From IMG/VR virus record IMGVR_UViG_3300025383_000011, positions 62,001 to 126,000 of that record: DNA of 64,000 nucleotides; one strand, 5' to 3'. This DNA is from a virus. A model generated the notes under the pieces. It did not search any database and was not told the origin of the DNA. It worked only from the letters and a program-made list of their open reading frames with translations. Shown one piece after another: positions 45,234 through 55,500 of this stretch. The position numbers were made by a program, and so were the translations under genes. Each line of letters begins with the position of its first letter. Within the stretch, counting starts at the first letter, position 1.

Positions 45234-45260
45234 CAAAAACGGGCTTCGGCCCGTTTTTTT
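45234..45260 (+). terminator. Rho-independent terminator
   Basis: AAAAACGGGC-TTCG-GCCCGTTTTTTT: UUCG tetraloop and T run, 20 nt after the 156-aa gene. Confidence 0.92.
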
Positions 45261-45284
45261 ATTAAAAGTTATATTTTATGATTG

Positions 45285-45292
45285 CATAAATA
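45285..45292 (+). promoter_or_regulatory. Late promoter box CATAAATA of fibre operon
   Basis: CATAAATA. Predicted +1 near 45298, leader 17 nt with AAGG before ATG 45315. Confidence 0.65.
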
Positions 45293-45314
45293 CTACTAAA
45301 TTAAGGTTTCTAGG

Positions 45315-45935
45315 ATGGCAACAGTTAAAAAAATTCTTGGCGATTATACCATACAAAGTGTTGGTACACAAAGCAACGTCAATATTAACACAAACACACT
45401 AACAGTCAACGGAAATATGATTGTTAATGGTACAACAACGACCATTGAAAGTACCAATACTGTTATCTATGACAACCAAATAGAACTAAATGCCAATCTG
45501 AGTCCCACTGCGCCACCGTTGCCAATTCAATCTGGCATAATAGTAAATCGCGGAACCGGCGCTCTAGCACAACTGATATGGGACGAAACAACTAAATCTT
45601 GGTTGATCAATACACCAGGCAACCCATCATCTTCATTGAGTGCCGTTGCCATTACCAGCAGCAGTGGTGGATTACAAATCACCGGCAATCTAGATTTAAA
45701 ACAATACACACTATATACCAGCACACAATCACAGTTGACAATAGATTCAAACGTGTCAATAAAAAATTCCAATGTGGCTCCTGGCGCTACAGCTGGTTAC
45801 AACACAATTTACACAACTACACCACCTGCTAGCAGTCCTAGAGACTCGGGTGTATTTGTCACAAACACAACAAAACAAGGTGCTCAGCTGTCAACTAAAA
45901 ATCAAGCACTTCTTTATTCGTTGATTTTCTTCTAA
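45315..45935 (+). CDS. Short fibre-like virion protein
   Basis: 206 aa. An N-terminal beta module NVNINTNTLTVNGNMIVNGT, then STNTVIYDNQIELNANL and GIIVNRGTGALAQLIWDE. The same module (TVNGTT-x-I-x-x-TN...DP/DN...LN-x-G...I-NRG...W) recurs in the fibres at 49509, 55715 and 57751. The C-terminal half is Thr/Ser-rich. First gene of a four-gene run with small gaps up to 49311. Probable trimeric fibre or appendage; no enzymatic motif. Confidence 0.65.
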   Translation: MATVKKILGDYTIQSVGTQSNVNINTNTLTVNGNMIVNGTTTTIESTNTVIYDNQIELNANLSPTAPPLPIQSGIIVNRGTGALAQLIWDETTKSWLINTPGNPSSSLSAVAITSSSGGLQITGNLDLKQYTLYTSTQSQLTIDSNVSIKNSNVAPGATAGYNTIYTTTPPASSPRDSGVFVTNTTKQGAQLSTKNQALLYSLIFF

Positions 45936-45945
45936 GGATTTATAA

Positions 45946-46275
45946 ATGGCTATCACAAATACAAAATTACCAAATGGACCATTTGCAAATGTTGCCTATG
46001 CTCCTGCAAGTCAGACTCGAGTGGTCACAACAATGTATCTTTGCAACAATAGCAATGTCACTGTTGCGGCAAATGTTTACTTGGTACCTGCACAGGCCAA
46101 CGTGGCTGACCCGCTTGGTAGTTTGGTTTATACCAACATTCAACTTACACCATACGAAACTTATGTGATTGATGGCGAACGCATTGTGTTAGAAAATGGT
46201 GATAGTATTTTTGCAAACATAAGCACAGGAACTTCTGGTGCAGTTATAATGACAGTTAGCTCTGTTGGAGCCTAA
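45946..46275 (+). CDS. Small beta-sandwich virion protein
   Basis: 109 aa. Alternating strands: VVTTMYLCNNSNVTVAANVY, then PYETYVIDGERIVLENGDSI and FANIS...GAVIMTVSSV. The look is of a small jelly-roll or Ig-like structural domain. I recognise no named family. It sits between two fibre-type genes (gaps of 10 and 3 nt), with AAGGA before the ATG. A role as a fibre cap, adaptor or decoration is inferred from context only. Confidence 0.6.
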   Translation: MAITNTKLPNGPFANVAYAPASQTRVVTTMYLCNNSNVTVAANVYLVPAQANVADPLGSLVYTNIQLTPYETYVIDGERIVLENGDSIFANISTGTSGAVIMTVSSVGA

Positions 46276-46278
46276 TAG

Positions 46279-46719
46279 ATGGGACGATATCTTAAAAATA
46301 CTCAGCTGAAAGGCGGGAGTCATTCTATTCAACTACCGATGGGTACCAACAGTATTGGTCCCGACAGTCCGGTCAACGGCCAAATCAGATTCAATCAAAC
46401 AACCAATAAAATTGAATTTTACTACAACAATCAATGGAATCAAGTGGCCAAAATTGGCACAGTACAAGTGGTAGTTGATCAACTGGTCACAGCCGATGGC
46501 GTAAATCAATATCCAATGTCACAGAGTTATATAGCTGGACAAGAAAGCAGCGTATTGGTATTTGTTGGCGGAGTCCAACAGATCCCCAATGTGAACTACA
46601 CTTTTTCTGCCAACGTAGCATCAAATCAATTGTATCTCCAACCCAGCACATCTGGAGATGCCAATCAACCTATTATTGTAATACACAACCTTAATAGCAC
46701 CAAAACGATCGGGGATTAA
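46279..46719 (+). CDS. Small fibre-module virion protein
   Basis: 146 aa. It consists mostly of the module seen in the larger fibres: GQIRFNQTTNKIEFYYNNQW, then VTADGVNQYPMSQSYIAGQE, VLVFVGGVQQIPNVNYTFSA and a closing strand. The same blocks occur near the C-termini of the 862-aa and 2,042-aa proteins, so this gene is a stand-alone copy of a fibre domain. The start is 3 nt after the previous stop. Virion location is inferred. Confidence 0.6.
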   Translation: MGRYLKNTQLKGGSHSIQLPMGTNSIGPDSPVNGQIRFNQTTNKIEFYYNNQWNQVAKIGTVQVVVDQLVTADGVNQYPMSQSYIAGQESSVLVFVGGVQQIPNVNYTFSANVASNQLYLQPSTSGDANQPIIVIHNLNSTKTIGD

Positions 46720-46722
46720 CCA

Positions 46723-49311
46723 ATGGCAATTGGTAAAGTATCGGGGGTAATGCTACAAAACAACTTGGCTCGCCAAGGTAGCAATCTTGCGTTCGACGGA
46801 AACCTAATATACCTTGATGTTACCAATCGAAGAATTGGTGTTAACACAGTAAACCCAACCAAAGATTTTCAAGTTGCTGGTGCAACACAGTTAGGCAACG
46901 TTATCATCAACGGCGACTCAATCGCTCACATCAACCCTTCCAGTCAAGTGTTGTTGGGCAACGTCAGTCAAATTCATATTGCCGGCGGCAGCGCCAACAA
47001 TTTGTTATACACAGATGGTGCTGGTAACTTGGCATTTACCAGTTTACAGACTCTACTGTCACTTAACAATGTAACAACAAACAATATTCCATATCGACCT
47101 GTGCCGGTTACCGCCAACATTGGTCAAAACTCTGTCACTTACAGCACCAATGCATTGACCACAGGTCAAAGTACCAGCCAAGCCATCAGCATCTTGGACA
47201 GCATACTGGGCAACATCACCAACATCAGCGGCAATGTTATTACCACTGGCAATTTGTTTCTAACAGGTGGAGCACAAAATTATGTATTGTCCACTGACGG
47301 AGCCGGCAACACCTTTTGGTCAGACATTTCAAATGTGGTCAACACTGGTGGATTCAGTGGTACCGGCTTGGTGTTGGGTGCAAACACCACAGGCAGTTTT
47401 TCTTCGGCCATTACGCTAACTTCCACTACCAGTATAACCAACAGCATAGCGTTGTTGAATCAATTGCTAGGCAACATTACCAACAGTACTGGATCGGCTA
47501 TTCACACGTCTGGTAACGTGAATGCCAGCGGAGTAGTTGCCAATAATTTTTATGGCAATCTTGTTGGATCTGTTTTAACTGCCAATCAACCGTATATCAC
47601 TGGCCTGGGCAATCTGGGCAATCTTACAGTTAATAATTCCATAACATCTACCACAGTAACAGCTCAAAACTATTACGGCAACCTAACTGGTAACAGTACC
47701 GGCACACTGACTGGCAATGTGATTGGTAACATAACTGGCACCAATGGTACATTCTCCAGCAATGTAACAGCTGGAAATGTTTATACCACCAATGGCACAT
47801 TCAGTGGCAACGTGTACGGTAACATCGGCACAGCATCGCAACCTTATATTACCGCGGTTGGTACATTGTCTAATTTGGCAGTGACCGGTGGGGTACAGGC
47901 CAGCTCAGTTACTGCCGGCGCAGCCTATATTAACGGACCACTAACAGCCAACTCAGCCAGCATTGCTGGTAATTTGTCAATTGGTAACAATCTTACCATT
48001 GGCGGAACAACTACTTTGGCAACCTTGTTGGTTAACACAGTTGAACTGGATCAAGGTAACCTGACAGCGGCCGCCACTTTCAGTACATTCTACGGCAACA
48101 CATACGGTACCGTGGCCAGCTATACCGGTAACGTAACTACTGGTAACTTGATAACCGGCAACATTGCCAGCAATACTGTGCGCGGCAACGTGATAGGACG
48201 TTTAACCGGTAACGTTACTGGTAACGTGAGTGGCACTTACGGCGTATTTTCAAACAGCATATCAACTGGAGATGGCACATTCTCGGGCAACATTTACGGC
48301 AACATCAACACTCCTGCTCAACCTTACATTACCAGCTTGGGTACACTGACCAATCTTGCTGTAATTGGCAATATTACGGCCAACAACATTGCGGCCAACT
48401 CAACATTATACGGAAATTTTGCCGGCACGTTATTGACACCAAGTCAGCCCAATATTACTACGGTGGGTAATCTTGGCAATTTGACAGTCAACACCAGCAT
48501 AACAGCCACCACTGTAACAGCTCAAACCTATTATGGCAACATTGTTGGCAACGCAACAGGTACATTATTGACACCAAGTCAGCCCAACATTACCACGGTG
48601 GGCAATCTTGGTAACCTAACTGTTAATACTACAATCACCGCCGGTGGTAACATTACCACAGCGGCCAATGTCAATGCTACTACATTCTTTGGAAACATTT
48701 ACACAGACCGCATCAATTCTCTTTACACAACAGTAACAGAGTTTGATTCGGTTGGTGCATTGGGCCTGCCAAACGGCAACAGCGTACAGCGTCCTTCCTT
48801 AACCAAGGGCGGGTATTTGCGTTACAACACAGATATACCGTCAATTGAATACTACGATGGCGCGGCCTGGGTAGCAGTTACCAACTCAGTTAGAAGTCAA
48901 ATTATAACTCCTGACGGCGTCAGTCAACAATTTGGCCTAAATCAAGTGACCACATCAGCCGGTTGTATTGTCAGTATCAACGGTACTGTGCAACAGCCTG
49001 GTATTGCATATAATGTAAACGAAAATCAAATTACCTTTACAGAAGTTCCGCAAGTGACTGATATTGTTGACGTTCGTTTCTTGGGCGCAACGGTAAACAT
49101 CAATACCAGTCTTGCAGATAACTTGAACATTGCTGGCAACCTAACAGTGGTTGGAACAACATCTGCTCATACTGTGTCAACTGGAGCCTTCAGCATCACA
49201 GAAAACAACAATCAAGTTGTGGTCAGTTGCAATGGTGTTAAGGTATTTGCCATTGACAGCACAGGCAATGTAATGATTGCCGGCAATATCACCTACGGTC
49301 CAATTGTTTAA
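46723..49311 (+). CDS. Repeat-rich tail-fibre protein (862 aa)
   Basis: 862 aa. The N-terminal 60 residues are distinct (GVMLQNNLARQGSNLAFDGN). The shaft is built of Gly-Asn-Thr repeats such as YGNLTGNSTGTLTGNVIGNI and a unit containing TLLTPSQPNITTVGNLGNLT, present twice with nearly identical DNA at about 48430 and 48563. The C-terminal region has the shared module RPSLTKGGYLRYNTDIPSIE then YYDGAAW, TPDGVSQQFGLNQVTTSAG and FTEVPQVTDIVDVRFL. Beta-helical trimer likely. It follows the small-module genes in one operon and ends it, since the next gene has two late boxes of its own. Confidence 0.75.
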   Translation: MAIGKVSGVMLQNNLARQGSNLAFDGNLIYLDVTNRRIGVNTVNPTKDFQVAGATQLGNVIINGDSIAHINPSSQVLLGNVSQIHIAGGSANNLLYTDGAGNLAFTSLQTLLSLNNVTTNNIPYRPVPVTANIGQNSVTYSTNALTTGQSTSQAISILDSILGNITNISGNVITTGNLFLTGGAQNYVLSTDGAGNTFWSDISNVVNTGGFSGTGLVLGANTTGSFSSAITLTSTTSITNSIALLNQLLGNITNSTGSAIHTSGNVNASGVVANNFYGNLVGSVLTANQPYITGLGNLGNLTVNNSITSTTVTAQNYYGNLTGNSTGTLTGNVIGNITGTNGTFSSNVTAGNVYTTNGTFSGNVYGNIGTASQPYITAVGTLSNLAVTGGVQASSVTAGAAYINGPLTANSASIAGNLSIGNNLTIGGTTTLATLLVNTVELDQGNLTAAATFSTFYGNTYGTVASYTGNVTTGNLITGNIASNTVRGNVIGRLTGNVTGNVSGTYGVFSNSISTGDGTFSGNIYGNINTPAQPYITSLGTLTNLAVIGNITANNIAANSTLYGNFAGTLLTPSQPNITTVGNLGNLTVNTSITATTVTAQTYYGNIVGNATGTLLTPSQPNITTVGNLGNLTVNTTITAGGNITTAANVNATTFFGNIYTDRINSLYTTVTEFDSVGALGLPNGNSVQRPSLTKGGYLRYNTDIPSIEYYDGAAWVAVTNSVRSQIITPDGVSQQFGLNQVTTSAGCIVSINGTVQQPGIAYNVNENQITFTEVPQVTDIVDVRFLGATVNINTSLADNLNIAGNLTVVGTTSAHTVSTGAFSITENNNQVVVSCNGVKVFAIDSTGNVMIAGNITYGPIV

Positions 49312-49346
49312 AAACCAAGCGTATCTAGAATATTTTTTTACAACCA

Positions 49347-49354
49347 GGTAAATA
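49347..49354 (+). promoter_or_regulatory. Upstream late promoter box GGTAAATA
   Basis: GGTAAATA, weaker of two boxes ahead of the giant repeat fibre. It would give a leader of about 149 nt that contains a stem CCGGCTA (49403) / TAGCCCGG (49444). Confidence 0.35.
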
Positions 49355-49466
49355 CTAAAGTAATACAGCAGTTCGTTTCTCTACCACCTTCTCTTATATT
49401 CCCCGGCTAGCCTAAAATCCAAAAACCCATTTTTAAAAGGGTGTAGCCCGGAATTCCTACGGCCGC

Positions 49467-49474
49467 GATAAATA
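49467..49474 (+). promoter_or_regulatory. Late promoter box GATAAATA of repeat fibre
   Basis: GATAAATA. Predicted +1 near 49480, leader 29 nt with AAAGGA before ATG 49509. Confidence 0.65.
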
Positions 49475-49508
49475 ACATTATAACCTATAAATTATAAAGG
49501 ATTTAACT

Positions 49509-52500
49509 ATGAGCGCCGGTAATATTACAAGAATTAAAAATAATCAGATCACTGATTCTACCATCACAGCACAGAAAATTGCATCTGGCACACTGACAGG
49601 TGCATTGTTTAGCCCCTCATTAACACTTTCTTCTGATGTTACTATCACTGGTAATTTGAGTGTTAGCGGCAACTCAAGTACAATTAACTCAGTTAATACA
49701 TTTATCAATGACCCTACTGTTGTTTTCAACAACGGATACACTGGCAGCTTGGCCGGTTATGACATTGGTATGTTTATCAATCGTAACTTGTCATCCTTGG
49801 CTGGTTACGGTGCGGTTAATACTGCATTCGTTTGGGACGAAAACGCTGGTGCGTTTATTGCAGTAGCAACAACAACCAGCACAGGCGGTGGTAGCAGCAA
49901 AGTTACCAGCGTTACTAACTCAGGTTTTGCCAACGTCAAAGTCGGTAATGCCACAATGGTCAGTGCAAGTATTACCAACAATTTATCGGCTGGTGGTATT
50001 ACTGCAACTCCAATTTCAGGTAGCACAGGTTCCTTTACAACATTAGCTGCTTCAACTGGTTTTTCTACAGCTAATGCTGTAATTACAGGCGGTAGCTTGA
50101 ATTCAACACCAATTGGTGCTACAACAGCTTCAACTGGTGCATTTACAACATTATCTGCAACCAGTATTTCTACTGCCAACGCAGTTATCACTGGTGGTAG
50201 TTTAACCAACATTTCCATTGAAGGTGTTACAACATTAACTGCTACAAACTTCTCAACTGCCAACGCAGTGGTTACAGGCGGCAGCTTAGATTCAACACCA
50301 ATTGGTGCTACAACAGCTTCAACTGGTAAATTCACAACATTGTCAGCAAGTGGTACACTAGGTGTAACTGGTGCTGCTACATTATCAAGCACATTGGCTG
50401 TAACTGGCGCAACTACATTGTCAACAGCTACAGCTGGCGCAATCCAAGCCACTGCAATTGGTAACGTAACACCAGGCACTGGTGCTTTCACAACATTAAG
50501 CTCAAGTGGTGCAGCTACGCTAAACAGCGCCGCAGTAACAAACAATGCTACTGTAGGTGGCACACTGGGCGTAACTGGCGCAACTACTTTGGCTGGTTTA
50601 ACAGCTGGTGCAACCAGTGTAACAACATTGGCAGCAAGTGGCACAAGTACATTGGCGGCTGTAAGTGCAACCAACGTAACAGCAAGCGGTACACTAGGTG
50701 TAACTGGTGCAACCACTTTAACTACAGCTACAGCAAGTAGTTTACAAGCCACTGCAATTGGTAATGTGACACCAGGTACTGGTGCTTTCACAACATTAAC
50801 ATCAAGTGGTGCAAGCACACTAAACAGCTTGGCTGTAACTGTTAACGCAACTGTTGGCGGCACATTAACTGTAACTGGCGCAACAACTGCGGCCAACATT
50901 GGTGCAACCAACATCACAGCAAGTGGTACACTAGGTGTAACTGGTGCTACAACACTAAACACATTGAGCACAAGTGGTGCCGCTACTTTAAACAGCGCAA
51001 GCATAACAAACAACGCAACAGTTGGCGGTACATTAACTGTAACTGGTACATTGAGTGCTGCTTCAGCTTCGTTCTCAAGCATCAACAATACTCCAGTTGG
51101 TAATGCAACTCCAAGTACTGGTGCTTTCACAACGTTAAATTCAAGTGGTGCTACAACACTAGGTGCTGTAACAGCAACCAGCTTGAATTCAACACCAATT
51201 GGTGCTACAACAGCTTCAACCGGTGCATTTACAACACTAAGCGCAACTGGAGCAAGTACATTGGCTGCAGTAAGCGCAACCAACATTACAGCAAGTGGCA
51301 CATTGAGTGTAACTGGCAACACAACTGTTGGTCAATTGAGTGTTGCTAACGAAACAGACACAGGTAACTTGACTGTTGGTGGTACACTAGGCGTTACTGG
51401 CGCAACTACTTTGGCTGGTGTGACAACTGGTGCCGCTACATTATTGAGCGCAAGCGTAACAAACAACGCTACTGTGGGTGGTACACTAGGCGTTACTGGC
51501 GCAACTACTTTGGCTGGTTTAACAGCTGGCGCAGTAACAGCTACTAGCTTGAACAACACACCAATTGGTGCTACAACAGCATCAACTGGTGCATTTACAA
51601 CTGTAAGCACAAGTGGTGCAGCTACTCTAAACAGCGCAAGTATTACCAACAATGCAAGCGTTGGTGGTACATTGGGTGTAACTGGCGCCACAACGCTAGG
51701 TTCATTGAGTGTTGCCAACGAAACTGACACAGGTAATTTGACTGTAAGCGGTGGTTTACAAGCTACAGCAATTGGTAACGTAACACCTGGCACAGCAGCC
51801 TTTACAACACTAAGCACAAGTGGTGCAGCTACTCTAAACAGCGTAACTGTAACAAACAATGCAACAGTAAACGGCACATTGACAGCCGCTTCGATCAGTA
51901 TTGCATCGTTAAACAATACACCAATTGGTAACGCAACTCCAAGTACTGGCGCATTTACAACATTAAGTTCAAGTGGCGCAGCCACATTGGCCAGTGCAAG
52001 CATAACAGGTAACGAAACTGTTGGCGGTACTTTGGCAGTAACTGGTGCAACTACTTTGGCTGGTTTAACAGCTGGCGCAGTAACAGCAACTAGTTTGAAT
52101 AACACACCGGTTGGTAACGCAACACCTTCAACAGGTTCGTTTACAACATTGATCAACTCTGGTGTACACATCAGCAACGGTAACATTGTTGCCGCAAGTG
52201 GTACAGCAAGTACAAGTACAACAACTGGCGCATTGGTAGTTGCTGGTGGTGTTGGTATTAGCGGTGCTGTGTTTATTGGTGGCAACTTGAGTGTTGCTGG
52301 TACATTGACATACCTAAACACAACACAAGTACAAATTACTGGTACAGAGGTTGTTGCTGGTACATTAACAGCAAACTCAACCAACACATCAACAAGCACA
52401 ACATCGGGTGCCTTACAAGTGGCAGGCGGTGCGGGCATTGTTGGTAACATTTATGCTGGTAGTATCCAAGCTACTCCAATTGGTTCATACACACCAAGTA

Positions 52501-55500
52501 CTGGTGCATTTACCACATTGAACGCAACAGGCGCTGCAGCACTAAGCACAGTAACAGCATACGGCATACAAGCAACTGCAATTGGTAACGTAACACCAGG
52601 CACTGGTGCTTTCACAACATTAAGCTCAAGTGGTGCAGCTACATTAAACAGCTTGGTTACAACTACCAGCGCCAACGTTGGCGGTAACTTGATTGTTGGT
52701 GCTGGATCAACATTCAGCGGCGACCTAATCCCAAGTGCAAACGTAACATACAATTTAGGTAGCTCAACTAACCAGTGGAAAACATTATGGATTAGTGGTA
52801 GCACAATCCAAATTGGTGGTGTAGCAGTTACAGCAGCTCCTGCAACTGGTGTTGTAATGCCAGCTATTAACAGTACACCAATTGGTAACGCAACTCCAAG
52901 TACTGGTGCATTTACAACATTAAGTTCAAGTGGCGCAAGCACACTAAACAGTTTGGGCGTAACAAACAACGCAACAGTTGGTGGTACATTGGGCGTAACT
53001 GGTGCTACAACACTAGGCACATTGAGTGTAACCAACGAAACAGACACAGGTAACTTGACTGTAAGTGGTGGCTTGCAAGCAACTGCAATTGGCAACGTAA
53101 CTCCAGGTACTGCGGCATTCACAACACTAAGTACAAGCGGTGCAGCCACATTGGCTAGCGCAAGCATCACTGGCAACGCAACTGTTGGTGGCAACGCAAC
53201 TGTTACTGGCAATTTAGTAGCAGCCAACTTTACAACATCTGGTTCAAACGGTAACATCAGTGGTGTTAACAACATTACAGCCACAAGCAGCAACTTTACT
53301 AGTGCAACAGTTTCTGGTACATTAACTACAGGCTCATTGAGTGTTGCAAGTATCAACAGCACACCAATTGGCAATGCAACTCCAAGTACTGCGGCATTCA
53401 CAACATTAAGCTCAAGTGGCGCAGCCACATTGGCTAGCGCAAGCATCACTGGTAACGAAACAGTTGGTGGTACATTGGCAGTTACCGGTGCTACAACATT
53501 GGCTGGTTTAACAGCTGGTGCAGTAACAGCAACAAGTATTAACTCAACACCAATTGGTGCTACAACAGCATCAACCGGTGCTTTCACAACATTGACATCA
53601 AGTGGCGCAGCTACTTTAAACAGCGCAAGCGTAACAAACAATGCTACTGTAGGCGGTACATTGGGTGTAACTGGCGCTACAACATTGGCTGGTGTAACAA
53701 CTGGTGCTGCTACATTGTTAAGTGCCGCAGTAACAAACAATGCTACTGTAGGTGGTACACTAGGTGTAACTGGTGCAACCACTTTAACTACAGCTACAGC
53801 AAGCGGTTTACAAGCTACAGCAATTGGTAACGTGACACCAGGTACTGGTGCATTTACTAACTTGACAGCAAGTGGCACACTAGGTGTAACTGGTGCTACA
53901 ACATTGGCTAACGTTAGTGCAACTAACGTGACAGCAAGTGGCTCAGCAACAATAACAGGTAACGTAATTGGTGGTAACATTGTTGCTCTTGGTGGCGTAT
54001 ACGGTACAATTTATGGTAGCTTGGCCGGTGCATCAACAAGTTCTAACGTTGCATTGTACATCACTACAACAACAACCAGCACAAACGGTACATATTACCC
54101 AGCGTTCTTGAGTGCAACAACTGGTAACTTGGCACCTATTACAAACAGCTCGTTAACATACAATCCGGGTACTGGTTTATTGACCACAACTGGTGTAACA
54201 GCTACAAACGGTACATTCACTTACGTTACTCCAACCAACTTGAGTACTGGTAATGCAGTATTGAGTGGTGGTACTATCAACAACGTGGTAATTGGCGGAA
54301 CAACGCCGGCAGCTGGTACATTTACAACAGCTACAGCTACAAACGTAACTGGTACAAACGTAACAGGTACATACGTAACTGCCACAAACTTCAGTACAGC
54401 AAATGCTCAGATTACTGGCGGTACATTGACTGGTATTACACTAGAAAACGTAACAAACTTGAACGTAACAAACTTGTCAACAGCCAACGCAGTGGTTACA
54501 GGCGGTAGTGTAAACTCAACACCAATTGGTGCTACAACAGCATCAACCGGTGCATTTACAACATTGAGCACAAGTGGCGCAGCTACATTGGCTAGTGCAA
54601 ACGTGTCCGGTGCATTGATTGTAACTGGCACTTCAACACATACTGCTAATGCAACGTTTGGTAACGCAGTTACAATTAACAGTAGCCAAACAGCTGGTAG
54701 CGACTTTATTGCCAAAGGTAAAAACGATGGTACATTGATTTGGGCACACTCAGCTAGTGCATACGATCAAGTTGTAATTGGTAATACAGCTACAACAGGT
54801 AACCTAGTAACTGGCGCCAAGTTGATCATCAACTCCACAGACGCTATCTTGTTACCAGTTGGTTCAAACGCACAACGTCCAAGTAGTTCGGGTGGTACAG
54901 ACGTAGCAGGTATGATACGTTTCAACAACTACTCAAACAGCGTTGAATATTATACAGGTTCAGGTTGGCAAGGTTCGGGTTCAACATTTACATTGATTAC
55001 AGATCAACAGATTACTGCTGACGGATCAGCATCAAGTTGGACATTGACACAAAGCACAACAACAGCTGGCGTTATTGTTAGCATCAACGGTGTGGTACAG
55101 ATCCCAACATTGGCTTACTCTGTAACTAGTGGAACAACATTGACATTCACTGAAATCCCAGCATCTGGCGATATCATTGATGTACGTATCCTAACTACAA
55201 CACAATCTGTTTCAAGCATTGCAAGTGCCAATGGTTATATGGGTATATCAGCCGACAACAACGGCGTATACATTTCAACTGGCACAAGCACACCAACCAA
55301 TACAACATATTGGAGCACAACAGGTGCACAAGTTAGTGCAATTGGTAACGTATCAGTTGGTGCAAGTGCTACTACAATTGACACAGTTGACAATACCAAG
55401 TTCCGTAGTGCCAAGTACGTTGTACAAATTACTAACGGTTCAAGCTACCAAGTTATGGAAGCATTGTTAATCAGTGATGGTACAACTGCAACAGTAACAA

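Noticed and set aside
49805-53980. Three long leftward open frames (505, 372 and 509 codons) opposite the giant fibre gene
   Set aside because: They are Val/Ala/Pro-rich mirror images of the Gly/Thr/Ala repeat codons, have no ribosome sites or promoter boxes, and stop where the repeat composition changes. They are antisense artefacts of the repeats.
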